Shown in pieces: positions 6,775 through 14,797 of a stretch of 54,842 nucleotides of DNA. Under the pieces are notes generated by a model. The model did not search any database and had not been told where the DNA came from. It saw only the letters and a list, made by a program, of their open reading frames with translations. The position numbers and the translations under genes were made by a program. Source of the DNA: an uncultured Clostridia bacterium (GTDB lineage: Bacteria > Bacillota > Clostridia > Christensenellales > Borkfalkiaceae); NCBI GenBank assembly GCA_947625865.1, contig CANQQD010000009.1:1-54842 (forward strand). The letters run 5' to 3'. Position 1 is the stretch's first letter. Each line of letters opens with the position of its first letter.

Positions 6775-8411
6775 AAATAGTTCTCGCGGGCACGCCCAAC
6801 GCGGGCAAGACCACCCTTTTTAACGCTCTCACACGCAGCAACCTCCGCACGGGCAACTTCCACGGCGTCACAACCTCGCCCGCCTCCAAAACGGTAAAGG
6901 GCGTAACCTATGTGGACGTGCCGGGCGCATACGGCTTTTCGCCCTACTCCATGGAGGAGAAGAGCGCAGTGGATGAAATCAAGTCCGCCGACATAATAAT
7001 AAACGTTGTTGACAGCCTGACGTTGCCGTCAAATCTCAGCCTTACGAAGAACCTCTTGTCGCAGAATAAAAAAACCGCGGTGTATCTCACCAAAACGTCG
7101 CAGTTGAAGAGGCGGGGAGGGCGCGTGGACGCGAAAAAGCTCTCGGGCTATCTCGGCGCGCCCGTCTATGACTGTCCGCCGCGGGAGCTTAAAAAAGCGC
7201 TTTCGGGCGGCGTTGATTTCAACGTAAAAAAAGACCCCCGCATTGCGTTCAACGAGGCATACTTTGGGGGCAATTACCAATTAACCCGCGCCGACAAGCT
7301 GTTTTACAACAACATTTTTTCGGTTTTTTTCTTTATCGCTTCCATAACCTTGATGTTCTTTCTGGCGTTCCACCCGAAGATGCCGGGCGCCGTTTTGAAA
7401 AGCCTCACGGAAGGTCTTATCTGTGAAAAGCTCTGCGGGCTCGTAACGTCGGGTTTGCAAAACGCCGCGCTCATCTCGTTTTTGGAGGAGGGCGTTTTCG
7501 GCGGAATAGGCGGGGTGCTCTCCTTCCTGCCCCAGATTACGATTTTATATCTGATGCTCACCCTTCTGGACGAGAGCGGAGTTATGTCCGCTCTCGCCTT
7601 CACCACGGACGGAATATTCCAGAAGGTCAGGCTCTCGGGGCGTGCGGCGTTTTCCCTTGTTTCGGGCTTCGGGTGCACGGCGGCGGCAATACTCACCACC
7701 CGCGGCTATTCCACCCCCGAGGCGCAGAAGCGCACGATAGCCGTCCTGCCCTTCATTCCGTGCGGCGCGAAAATGCCCGTGTTTTTAACATTTTTATCTC
7801 CGCTCTTTGAAAATCCCTTTCCCGCAATCACCTGTTTTTACTTTGCGGGCGTTTTGATATCCCTCGTCGCCTCGGCGGTTTTAAAGGGAGGGGAGGAGGG
7901 ACTTTTGAGCGAGGTCGCTCCCATAAGCCTGCCCTCGCCCAAAACCGTTGCAATTAAGTTGTGTTTTTATTTAAAAGGGTTTATAATCAAGGTGACGGGC
8001 ACGGTCGCGCTGTTTTGCGTGGCTTCGTGGCTTCTGTCGCACTACACCCTGACTTTCCGGTATGTCGCCCCCGAATACAGCATGCTCGCCGCGCTCTCCC
8101 GCGCCGTGCTGCCGCTGTTCATGCCAATGGGCGTGCGCGACTGGCGCATAGCCTACGCCGCCATCTGCGGCTTTATCGCAAAGGAGAACATAGCCGCCAC
8201 GATAGCCCTTCTGTGCCCCGGCGGCACGGGCTTGAGCCTCGCTTCCACAATGGGGGTGTGCGCCTTCGTTCTGCTGTGCCCCGCATGTATTTCGGCATTC
8301 TCTGCGTCCTGTAAGGAGGCGGGCTTGAAATTCACTGTAAAATGCTTTTTCGCCCAGCTCGGCTTGGCGTTTGCGGGCGGATATTTAGTGCATTTCCTGT
8401 TTTTACTATGA
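6771..8411 (+). CDS. feoB: Divergent ferrous iron transporter FeoB
   Basis: A 546-residue membrane protein for ferrous iron uptake, shorter than the usual 600-770. The N-terminal G domain keeps G1 (GTPNAGKTT, residues 7-15), a G2-like GVTTS and G3 (DVPG, residues 49-52). The G4 motif NxxD, which gives guanine specificity, is replaced by a Thr-Lys-Thr-Ser stretch near residues 107-110 (VYLTKTSQLKR). The helical domain after the G domain is reduced. From about residue 175 come multiple membrane segments, including FLPQITILYLMLTLLDESG and GFGC, then PFIPCGAKMPVF, corresponding to the family's gate motifs, although GCSVPA is GCTAAA here. The GTG start overlaps feoA. Fe(II) transport is inferred from family and feoA linkage; GTP dependence is doubtful. 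Confidence 0.88.
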   Translation: MKIVLAGTPNAGKTTLFNALTRSNLRTGNFHGVTTSPASKTVKGVTYVDVPGAYGFSPYSMEEKSAVDEIKSADIIINVVDSLTLPSNLSLTKNLLSQNKKTAVYLTKTSQLKRRGGRVDAKKLSGYLGAPVYDCPPRELKKALSGGVDFNVKKDPRIAFNEAYFGGNYQLTRADKLFYNNIFSVFFFIASITLMFFLAFHPKMPGAVLKSLTEGLICEKLCGLVTSGLQNAALISFLEEGVFGGIGGVLSFLPQITILYLMLTLLDESGVMSALAFTTDGIFQKVRLSGRAAFSLVSGFGCTAAAILTTRGYSTPEAQKRTIAVLPFIPCGAKMPVFLTFLSPLFENPFPAITCFYFAGVLISLVASAVLKGGEEGLLSEVAPISLPSPKTVAIKLCFYLKGFIIKVTGTVALFCVASWLLSHYTLTFRYVAPEYSMLAALSRAVLPLFMPMGVRDWRIAYAAICGFIAKENIAATIALLCPGGTGLSLASTMGVCAFVLLCPACISAFSASCKEAGLKFTVKCFFAQLGLAFAGGYLVHFLFLL

Positions 8412-9253
8412 AGATATTTATTTGCAAACAACCGCAATCTCTACGTGCTTTCACCGATTGCACCTATCCGCAGGGCAGCTTTGTCTTTGCGCGGCTTTTG
8501 CGTGAACGGGAGATAAAGGTCAACGGCGTGCGCGTGGATAAAAACATAACTCTGAAAGCGGGCGACGAGGTAACGTACTTTACCACGCCCGCGCAGGAGG
8601 CAATGCCCAGTCATTCGGTTGTTTACTCCGACGATAATATTGCCGTAGTGGACAAGTTCTCGGGCGTTTCAAGCGAGGGATTGTGCGCAGAACTCAACAC
8701 GTATGGCGTATATTATCCCGTCCACCGCCTCGACAGGAACACCTGCGGCGTTATGGTATATGCCAAAAGCCAAGGCGCGCAGGATGAGCTTATAAAAGCG
8801 TTCAGGGAACGCCGTGCCAAAAAAACATACCATGCCGTATGCAAAAACCATTTTTCTTCGCCCTCGGGCACGCTTACGGCATACCTGTATAAGGATGAGA
8901 AGCGGTCTCTCGTAAAAATTTACGACTCCCCCGTCCGCGGCGCGCAAAAAACGGAAACGGGCTACAGGGTCTTGAAAACGCAGGACGATCTTGCGCTTGT
9001 CGCGGTGGAGCTGCACACGGGCAAAACCCACCAGATCCGCGCGCAAATGGCGCACATAGGCTGCCCCGTTTTGGGCGACGGAAAATACGGCGACGGCGCG
9101 CTGAACAAAAAATACGGCATGGCGCGGCAATGTCTCGTTGCAAAACGCTTAAAGCTTACGGGACTTACGGGCGGGCTATCTTCGGTAGACGGCAGGTCTT
9201 TTGAAAGCGGCTTTGTGCTCGATTTGACGAAAATCACTCCTAAAAAGCAGTAA
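8408..9253 (+). CDS. RluA-family pseudouridine synthase
   Basis: Converts uridine to pseudouridine in rRNA or tRNA; the target is not readable from sequence. The product has 281 residues starting at ATG 8408, which overlaps the feoB stop (ATGA). An S4-like RNA-binding region covers residues about 15-60 (FVFARLLREREIKVNGVRVD). The catalytic motif HRLDRNTCGVMVYAK, with the aspartate nucleophile, lies near residue 110, and GKTHQIRAQMAHIGCPVLGD near residue 205 completes the family signature. An earlier start at 8342 would place the N-terminus inside feoB and lacks a ribosome site. Its coupling to feoB appears incidental. Confidence 0.92.
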   Translation: MKIFICKQPQSLRAFTDCTYPQGSFVFARLLREREIKVNGVRVDKNITLKAGDEVTYFTTPAQEAMPSHSVVYSDDNIAVVDKFSGVSSEGLCAELNTYGVYYPVHRLDRNTCGVMVYAKSQGAQDELIKAFRERRAKKTYHAVCKNHFSSPSGTLTAYLYKDEKRSLVKIYDSPVRGAQKTETGYRVLKTQDDLALVAVELHTGKTHQIRAQMAHIGCPVLGDGKYGDGALNKKYGMARQCLVAKRLKLTGLTGGLSSVDGRSFESGFVLDLTKITPKKQ

Positions 9254-9302
9254 AAATATCAAGTCGTATTGAGTTTTTGCAAAAATTTAAAGTATAGTAA
9301 AG

Positions 9303-9333
9303 GGCGCGGACGGCAAAACCTGCCGTCCGCGCC
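9303..9333. terminator. Hairpin between converging genes
   Basis: GGCGCGGACGGCA and TGCCGTCCGCGCC form a 13-base stem with a 5-base loop. It is followed by ATTATAAATT rather than a clean T run, but its position between two converging genes supports a terminator role. Confidence 0.7.
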
Positions 9334-9374
9334 ATTATAAATTCAATTTGTTTACGTATTGAAATCTTAACGCG

Positions 9375-10748
9375 TTATCGTTTATCTATGGGCACGTATT
9401 CCCGGCGGTCTATAACGCACTCGTAGGCGGGGCGTATTATTTTACCGCCGCAGGAGAGCTCCTCCATGCGGTGCGCGCACCAGCCGGCTATCCTTGCAAT
9501 GGCAAACAACGGGGTGTACAGCGCCTCGGGCAGGTTGAGCATGGAATAGACGAAGCCCGAATAAAAGTCCACGTTGGGGTTGACGGGCTTATCTAAATTT
9601 TTTTGCTCGCATATCAGCCGCGAAGCCGCGCCCGCGATGGTGTTGTACAGCTCGAATTCCTCCCCAAGCCCCTTTTCCTCGGCGAGCTTGCCCGCGTATA
9701 TCTTCAAAACCTCCGCGCGGGGGTCGGAAACGGTGTAAATCGCGTGCCCCATGCCATAGACGAGCCCCGTTCTGTCAAACGCTTTTTTGTCCAGTATTCT
9801 GCGAACGTATTCGGTTATTGCGCTCTCGGAGTAGCTCTTGACGTTCTCCTTTATGTTCTTCACCATCTGCATGACCTTTATGTTCGCGCCGCCGTGCTTC
9901 GGACCCTTTAAGGAGCCCAAGGAAGCCGCCGTGGAGGAATAGGTATCCGTTCCCGTGGAGGTCGCGAGGTGTGTGGTAAAGGTGGAGGCGTTGCCGCCGC
10001 CGTGGTCGGCGTGGAGAATGAGGCACACGTCCAAAACCTTGGCTTCGAGGTCGGAAAACTGCGAATCCTTCCTTAAAATATGCAGAATATTCTGGGCGTG
10101 CGAATAGTCCGGGCGGGGCTTATGTATTATAAGCGAGCCGTCGTTGGAGTTATAATAGCGGTAGGCGCGGTAGGAGTAAGCCGCTATGAGCGGCAGCTCC
10201 GCGATCAGCGCGAGGCTCTGCCTGAGCACGTTTGAGATGGCGACGTTGTCCGGGTCGGGGTCGTAGCTGTATAAATTCAGCACGCACCGCGCCAGCATAT
10301 TCATCATATCCTTAGAGGGCGATTTCATTATGACGTCCCGCACGAAATTTCTCGGCAGTACGCGGAATTCCGCAAGCATTTCCGAAAAATCCTCCAGTTC
10401 GCCCGCGGTGGGCAGCTGCCCGAACAGCAGCAGATATACCGTCTCCTCGAAGCCGAACCGCCTTTCCCCGACGCAGCTTTTCACGATGTCCTTGACGTTG
10501 TAGCCGCGGTAGCATAAAACGCCCGGCACGGGCGTGCGTATGCCGTCGCGCGTTTCCCATGCGGTCACCTCCGAAATCTCAGTAAGCCCGCAGAGTACGC
10601 CCTTGCCGTTCCTGTCCCGCAGGCCTCTCTTCACGTCGTACTTCTCGTACATGGACTGGTCTATGTTGTTGTTCCCCGCCGAAATTTTCGCAAGCTCCGA
10701 AATGCGGTGCGAATATTTGACTAAAAGGTTGGCCTCGTTAAAATCCAA
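9375..10748 (-). CDS. gltA: Citrate synthase
   Basis: Condenses oxaloacetate and acetyl-CoA to citrate, most likely for glutamate synthesis in this anaerobe. The product has 457 residues. Catalytic regions are visible: LHADHGGGNASTFTTHLATS (first catalytic His), GPKHGGAN (second His region) and YGMGHAIYTVSDPRAEVLK (Gly-His-x3-Tyr-x3-Asp-Pro-Arg). The start is TTG 10748: GGGAG sits 7 bases upstream and no ATG occurs until about residue 33. A strong divergent promoter (TTGACA, 17 bases, TAAAAT) serves it. The family is the standard Si-type citrate synthase, not the Re-type related to isopropylmalate synthase. Confidence 0.95.
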   Translation of the reverse strand: MDFNEANLLVKYSHRISELAKISAGNNNIDQSMYEKYDVKRGLRDRNGKGVLCGLTEISEVTAWETRDGIRTPVPGVLCYRGYNVKDIVKSCVGERRFGFEETVYLLLFGQLPTAGELEDFSEMLAEFRVLPRNFVRDVIMKSPSKDMMNMLARCVLNLYSYDPDPDNVAISNVLRQSLALIAELPLIAAYSYRAYRYYNSNDGSLIIHKPRPDYSHAQNILHILRKDSQFSDLEAKVLDVCLILHADHGGGNASTFTTHLATSTGTDTYSSTAASLGSLKGPKHGGANIKVMQMVKNIKENVKSYSESAITEYVRRILDKKAFDRTGLVYGMGHAIYTVSDPRAEVLKIYAGKLAEEKGLGEEFELYNTIAGAASRLICEQKNLDKPVNPNVDFYSGFVYSMLNLPEALYTPLFAIARIAGWCAHRMEELSCGGKIIRPAYECVIDRREYVPIDKR

Positions 10749-10795
10749 ATCGTTGCTCCCATTTATAATTATTCAGAAATTCAAAATTCAGGTAT

Positions 10796-10862
10796 ATTTT
10801 ATCATAATTGCGCGCCGATGTCAACTTTGACCGTTGACAATATAAAAAAAGAGGGGTAAAAT
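10796..10862. promoter_or_regulatory. Back-to-back promoters of gltA and the sigma operon
   Basis: Leftward, for gltA: TTGACA (10824-10819), a 17-base spacer, TAAAAT (10801-10796). Rightward, for the anti-sigma antagonist operon: TTGACA (10834-10839), a 17-base spacer, TAAAAT (10857-10862). The two -35 boxes are nine bases apart, so the polymerases probably compete. Confidence 0.75.
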
Positions 10863-10928
10863 AAGAGAAAGTTATGCGTTTCCCACGGCGGCAAGCGGGT
10901 TATATATTTATTGGAGGAAGGAGTTTTT

Positions 10929-11237
10929 ATGCAACAGGTAAAATTGGTTTCCGCGGACGGCGAGCTAAAATTCACCCTCTCGGGCGAAATAGACGCCGCC
11001 ACGAGCGAGGATTTTTACGCTCAGGTCGCGGCTGCATACGAGCACGACAAAAAGAACGTTCTGTTCGACTGCGCCGCGCTTACGTTCATCGACAGCACCA
11101 CACTGGGCACGTTTGTCAAAATATTCAAAAAGCTCAGGGCGGACGGCTTTGACATGGCGCTGGAGCACGTGCGTCCCAACGTTAAAAAGCTGTTCGACAT
11201 CTGTGCCCTCAATACGATTATGGAGATACGTCCATGA
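10929..11237 (+). CDS. STAS-domain anti-sigma factor antagonist
   Basis: A 102-residue SpoIIAA/RsbV-like protein, first gene of a partner-switching operon. ATG 10929 follows GGAAGGAG at 5 bases; an upstream in-frame TTG at 10911 lies inside the ribosome-binding region. The STAS fold is complete: an N-terminal strand KFTLSGEIDAATSEDFY, then NVLFDCAALTFIDSTTLGTF, where Ser in Ile-Asp-Ser-Thr is the expected phosphorylation site. In such systems the unphosphorylated form binds the anti-sigma factor and frees sigma. Its stop overlaps the next start (ATGA). Confidence 0.88.
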   Translation: MQQVKLVSADGELKFTLSGEIDAATSEDFYAQVAAAYEHDKKNVLFDCAALTFIDSTTLGTFVKIFKKLRADGFDMALEHVRPNVKKLFDICALNTIMEIRP

Positions 11238-11581
11238 AGGATTTCAAAGTCAGTTTCTGTCTTGAGGACAGCGCTTATATAACCGCTTTGCGCCTCGTTG
11301 CGGGCGCCGTGTGCTCGGCGCACGATATCGATGTGGATACAGCCGAAGATTTTAAGGTCTGCGTCACCGAGAGCGTTCTTATATTGAAGGGCTGCGGCTT
11401 CGGGTGCGCCGAAGCGGTATTTTCGGGCGACGGCGGCGTCACCTGCACGGTGGAGGGCGCGGGCGGCTCTCCCAAAGCGGGCGAAAACGAATTTTCGCTT
11501 GCGCTCATATCCGCCCTCGTAAAAAGCTGCGATATAGAAAAGCGCGGAGAGATCATAAAGAGAGTAACGCTTAAAATATGA
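11234..11581 (+). CDS. Degenerate RsbW/SpoIIAB-like protein
   Basis: A 115-residue protein in the position of the anti-sigma kinase gene. The first 55 residues align by eye with RsbW-type HATPase domains: the segment ALRLVAGAVCSAHDIDVDTA (residues about 18-37), then EDFKVCVTES. The motif should continue with E-A-x-x-N-A-x-x-H, but here reads ESVLILKGC, so the Mg-ATP-binding asparagine is absent. No D-x-G-x-G or G-x-G box is visible downstream. It may be a non-catalytic sigma-binding protein or a regulator of the second HATPase protein at 12306. Starts and stops overlap by four bases on both sides, so it is translated with sigma. The assignment rests on limited similarity and position. Confidence 0.55.
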   Translation: MKDFKVSFCLEDSAYITALRLVAGAVCSAHDIDVDTAEDFKVCVTESVLILKGCGFGCAEAVFSGDGGVTCTVEGAGGSPKAGENEFSLALISALVKSCDIEKRGEIIKRVTLKI

Positions 11582-12309
11582 CGGAAGAAAAGGACATCGA
11601 CGGGCTGTTCCGCGAATACCGCCGCACGGGCGATACAGCCATAAGGAACAGGATAGTCGAGCATTATTTTTATATCGCCGAGATACTTGCCAAAAAGTTC
11701 GCGGGCAGGGGGGTGGAGTACGACGACCTTTTGCAGGTCGCCGGCGAGTCCCTCATTTCGGGCGTCGAGAAGTTCGACCCCGATATGGGCAACCGCTTTA
11801 CCACCTACATAACCCCCACAATAACGGGCAATATCAAAAATTACTTCCGCGACTATTCCCGCGCCGTGCGCCTTCCGCGCCGCCTGTATGCGGTTGCGGC
11901 GAGGGTGCGCGAGGAAACGGACAAATATTTCCGCGAGAACGGCTCAAAGCCCACCGTGAAGCAACTTGCCGCGATAACGGGCTTTGACGAGGAGTCCATA
12001 ATAGAGGCGTTAGAGTGCCGCGCACCCGTGAGCCTCGACATGAAGGTCTCGCTGCAGAACGGCGAGGACGAGGCTCCGCTTTACGAGGTGATAGACGACG
12101 GCGGCAACTCATTCGAGGACTTCGAAAACACCGAGTCGCTCAGGGCAGAAATAGAGAAGCTCGACCCCACCGAGAAGAAGGTGGTCACCCTCAGGTTTCT
12201 GCAGGGCAAGTCGCAGTCCGAGGTTGGCAAAATTTTAGGCGTTAGCCAGATGTTCGTCTCCCGTGCGGAGAGAAAAATAGTGGAAAAGCTGAAGGAAGCG
12301 TTGCTTTGA
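11578..12309 (+). CDS. SigB/SigF-family RNA polymerase sigma factor
   Basis: A 243-residue sigma-70 group 3 factor. Region 2 covers residues about 25-100: VEYDDLLQVAGESLISGVEKFDP, then FTTYITPTITGNIKNYFRDYSRAVRLPRR, closely resembling SigB. Region 3 covers about 115-165 (KPTVKQLAAITGFDEESIIEAL...VSLD). Region 4 includes LDPTEKKVVTLRFLQGKSQSEVGKILGVSQMFVSRAERKI, the SQMxVSR helix-turn-helix typical of SigB/SigF/SigG. The ATG overlaps the previous stop. Together with the STAS and HATPase neighbours this forms a partner-switching module. Whether it is a stress or a sporulation factor cannot be settled by eye. Confidence 0.93.
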   Translation: MTEEKDIDGLFREYRRTGDTAIRNRIVEHYFYIAEILAKKFAGRGVEYDDLLQVAGESLISGVEKFDPDMGNRFTTYITPTITGNIKNYFRDYSRAVRLPRRLYAVAARVREETDKYFRENGSKPTVKQLAAITGFDEESIIEALECRAPVSLDMKVSLQNGEDEAPLYEVIDDGGNSFEDFENTESLRAEIEKLDPTEKKVVTLRFLQGKSQSEVGKILGVSQMFVSRAERKIVEKLKEALL

Positions 12310-12674
12310 TTACGTTTAAGGTGGACAATTTAAAAGAGATGAGCGCACAACTCGCCGCCTTTGCGGATTTTCTCAGATCCTCGCAGGTATCCGACGAGGA
12401 CGTGTTTTTAAGCCGCCTTGTCTCCTCGGAGCTCATCACAAACGTCATACGCCACGGCGGGGAGGAGGCTGAATTCAAGGGCGAGCTTCTGTGCGACAAG
12501 ATAGCCATTTCGGTCACCGCGCTCTGCCAGCGCGGGATAGATCTGAACCCTGCCAGACCCGCGGTTTTATCGGACGGCGGCAGGGGCATCTATATAATAA
12601 ACGCCGTCAGCATCAACGGCATCCAGCACGGCGAAAACGGCGAGCTGAAGGTTTATATAAGGCGCACAAAATAA
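12306..12674 (+). CDS. HATPase-type anti-sigma factor/serine kinase
   Basis: A 122-residue RsbW/SpoIIAB-like protein placed after its sigma factor rather than before. The N-box is intact (SSELITNVIRHGG, residues about 39-51), as is a G2-like box (DGGRGIYIIN). The G1 box D-x-G-x-G is not evident; the region reads GIDLNPARP. It would bind and silence sigma or phosphorylate the STAS antagonist. The start is probably TTG 12306, overlapping the sigma stop (TTGA) downstream of AAGGAAG; ATG 12339, in the frame MSAQLAAF, is an alternative that would shorten the N-terminus by 11 residues. Confidence 0.75.
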   Translation: MITFKVDNLKEMSAQLAAFADFLRSSQVSDEDVFLSRLVSSELITNVIRHGGEEAEFKGELLCDKIAISVTALCQRGIDLNPARPAVLSDGGRGIYIINAVSINGIQHGENGELKVYIRRTK

Positions 12675-12687
12675 CTGCAAAACAAAA

Positions 12688-12715
12688 AAGACGGGCGGCA
12701 CAAGCCGCCCGTCTT
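12688..12715. terminator. Terminator of sigma operon and of the converging gene
   Basis: AAGACGGGCGGC and GCCGCCCGTCTT pair over 12 bases with loop ACAA, with A6 upstream on the left. It lies between converging genes. Confidence 0.85.
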
Positions 12716-12726
12716 GAATTTTATCG

Positions 12727-14172
12727 TCAGCCGTTTATGCGCACCACTTCGTCGTAGAGCTTGTTCATCAGCCCGTCGGTTATCACGCTTCTTACGTGCG
12801 CAAGGTATATGAATACGGACGAGAAGAATTTCGCGTTATCCCCGCCCACAACGTAGTCGGGCAGCATTGAAAGGTTTGCCTTGCTCTTTTCGAGGAATAC
12901 GCGGGCAAATTCCACCTTTTCCTCGTTTGTGAGCTTTTTGATAAAGTCGTCGGAGGGTCCGTTGTATATAGTGTTCACGTTGTAAACAACGTCCCGCGTT
13001 TCTACGGCAGCCGCCTTTTCGGGAGCCTTTTCGCCCTCTTTGTCCTCCGTTTTTTCGCCGTCGAACGCATAGTCCTCCGCGGGATCGGCTTCGTCGGCGT
13101 CCTCGTCTTCCTCCTCGCGCACGGCGGCCGTTCTCCTGTAGCGGAGGAACCGCACTACGGCTATCACGAGCTGCGCTATAGCCAGCACGGTCAGAATATA
13201 CAGCCCCAGCCCGAAACTTCCGCCCGCCGCGAACACCGCGATGAACAGAACTATTATGAGTATAAGCTCGAGGATATATCTGATGCCGTTTGCGGCAAGC
13301 ATGAACATGTTTGTGCGCTTGCCCAGCCCCAGCGCGTTCAAAAGCAGGTTGAGGCACACGAGCGCGGAGAGCGCGAACGCCGTATAATTTGTAATGCCCG
13401 CGGCTATGTTCCAGGCGATGGATGAGGGCGACCTTAAAGCTTCCTTCAACACGGTGCTACCGAAGAACACCTTATCGTTCAGCTTATAAAGTCCCGCCGT
13501 GGTCTCGAACGGACGGCTGCGCTGCAGCATGGATACGAGGTTATTTATAGGTCCGCGCAAAAAGGGCAGATTGTCCGCCGCGTTTGCAACGGTAAAGAAC
13601 ACCGCTATCGCCGAAATAACGAGCGTAATGGTTTTTATAACTCCCGATTTGCGGAAGTAAATTATGCTCTGAACAATGAGCATCAAGCCCGTGACTCCGA
13701 GCGCCGCGAACAGCATGAGGTTCCATTCCGAAGCCGCCCTCGTAAACGCCATGGCGCAGAGGGGCAGGAGCACGCCGAGCGCCACGCACTCTGTAACGGC
13801 CGCTACCTTTCTCGGCGTAGTGTTCTTTTTCTTAGCCACGCACATGGGAATTATCATGAACAGCGCCACGAGCGAGACGAGCGCGTACAGGACGAGCAGC
13901 GCCGCGCCTATGTTGAGCTTGAAGCCGGATATGGTCAGACTAAAGCTGAAGGCGGGCGTAAGCTCGCTCCCGAAGGGAATATTTTTAATAACGCCCAGTG
14001 ACTTGAGCGCACCCGTAAGTTGCAACAGCGGCATTTTGCCGAAGGGTACGCCGCCGCCCGTAAAGGTCTGAACGCCTATGGGCAACGTGAGCCCGAGAAG
14101 CAGGAACACTACCGCGATTATATAGGTTATAAGCGCGGGCGTCCTGCCGCGGGATTTGTAACTTTTAGCCAT
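12727..14172 (-). CDS. Polytopic membrane protein of unknown function
   Basis: A 481-residue protein I do not recognise. ATG 14172 is chosen (GGAG 8 bases upstream) over an in-frame GTG at 14175. About eight or nine hydrophobic segments are visible: near residues 15-35, 85-112, 125-148, 153-175, 182-200, 260-285 and two more up to 345. An external-looking segment with GGGVPFGKMPLLQLTGALKS follows the first. After residue 350 comes an acidic, low-complexity linker (EEEDEDADEADPAEDYAF). The C-terminus is a soluble domain of about 70 residues (LTNEEKVEFARVFLEKSKAN...LPDYVVGGDNAKFF). A cytoplasmic C-terminal domain on a multi-pass anchor suggests a sensor or scaffold. It stands alone between a sigma operon and an HTH gene. 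Confidence 0.75.
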   Translation of the reverse strand: MAKSYKSRGRTPALITYIIAVVFLLLGLTLPIGVQTFTGGGVPFGKMPLLQLTGALKSLGVIKNIPFGSELTPAFSFSLTISGFKLNIGAALLVLYALVSLVALFMIIPMCVAKKKNTTPRKVAAVTECVALGVLLPLCAMAFTRAASEWNLMLFAALGVTGLMLIVQSIIYFRKSGVIKTITLVISAIAVFFTVANAADNLPFLRGPINNLVSMLQRSRPFETTAGLYKLNDKVFFGSTVLKEALRSPSSIAWNIAAGITNYTAFALSALVCLNLLLNALGLGKRTNMFMLAANGIRYILELILIIVLFIAVFAAGGSFGLGLYILTVLAIAQLVIAVVRFLRYRRTAAVREEEDEDADEADPAEDYAFDGEKTEDKEGEKAPEKAAAVETRDVVYNVNTIYNGPSDDFIKKLTNEEKVEFARVFLEKSKANLSMLPDYVVGGDNAKFFSSVFIYLAHVRSVITDGLMNKLYDEVVRING

Positions 14173-14378
14173 CACATCATCTCCGAAAATTATTATAAAG
14201 CAAATCGGTAAAGCTTAAACATATTTTAATAATATTTTAATACAACGCGCGCGCGTTGTCAAGGAATAACCGCACTAATTTTGCGTTAGTTGCGGGATAT
14301 TCGGGGGGCAATCGAATATCCGTCCAAAATAAAGTGTGTGCAGACGCGGCAAAAAAATTTACCTTTTTCAAATATATG

Positions 14379-14437
14379 TTGCAAATTTGGCGGGTTTCTG
14401 TTATAATTCCTTTCAAGGAGTGCGGACAGGCTCCGCA
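14379..14437 (+). promoter_or_regulatory. Promoter and leader hairpin of the PucR-like gene
   Basis: TTGCAA (14379-14384), a 17-base spacer, TATAAT (14402-14407). The transcript should start near 14414 with AAGGAG at 14415-14420, too far from the ATG at 14449. Between them TGCGGA (14421-14426) and TCCGCA (14432-14437) form a hairpin that would bring the Shine-Dalgarno sequence to about 11 bases from the ATG. The remaining 14173-14378 stretch is AT-rich and holds nothing else I can identify. Confidence 0.5.
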
Positions 14438-14448
14438 GCGCGAAAATA

Positions 14449-14790
14449 ATGAATATATATGAGGATATCAAGGGTTCTTCGGGCATAAAGCTCATAGATC
14501 TGGGCGACGTAATGCCCCTTTTGACCAAATCGCAGCGCGAAAAGCTTATATCGGGCTACGACATAAAGAATTTAGCCAAGGTCTTTGAGGACGGCGGCAT
14601 GATGAACACTATAAAAACCTTTTTGGATAACGGTATGAATGTGTCGCTGACGGCAAGAATATTATATATGCACCGCAACACGCTCATCTACAAGCTCAAC
14701 GCCATAAAAAAGCTTACCGGCTTCGACCTCAGGGATTTTCGCATGGCGGTAACCTTCAGCATACTACATAATCTTTATTTGTTGAAGTGA
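14449..14790 (+). CDS. PucR/CdaR-type HTH protein
   Basis: A 113-residue protein matching only the C-terminal DNA-binding part of PucR/CdaR regulators (HTH_30). The signature MNVSLTARILYMHRNTLIYK (residues about 63-82) followed by LNAIKKLTGFDLRDF is characteristic. The first 45 residues (SGIKLIDLGDVMPLLTKSQR...) may be a small dimerisation region; the long sensory domains of full-length family members are missing. It directly precedes a lipoprotein protease, 7 bases apart, suggesting an operon. It could regulate that protease gene or act on remote targets; no ligand domain is present. Confidence 0.75.
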   Translation: MNIYEDIKGSSGIKLIDLGDVMPLLTKSQREKLISGYDIKNLAKVFEDGGMMNTIKTFLDNGMNVSLTARILYMHRNTLIYKLNAIKKLTGFDLRDFRMAVTFSILHNLYLLK

Positions 14791-14797
14791 GGTTTAA

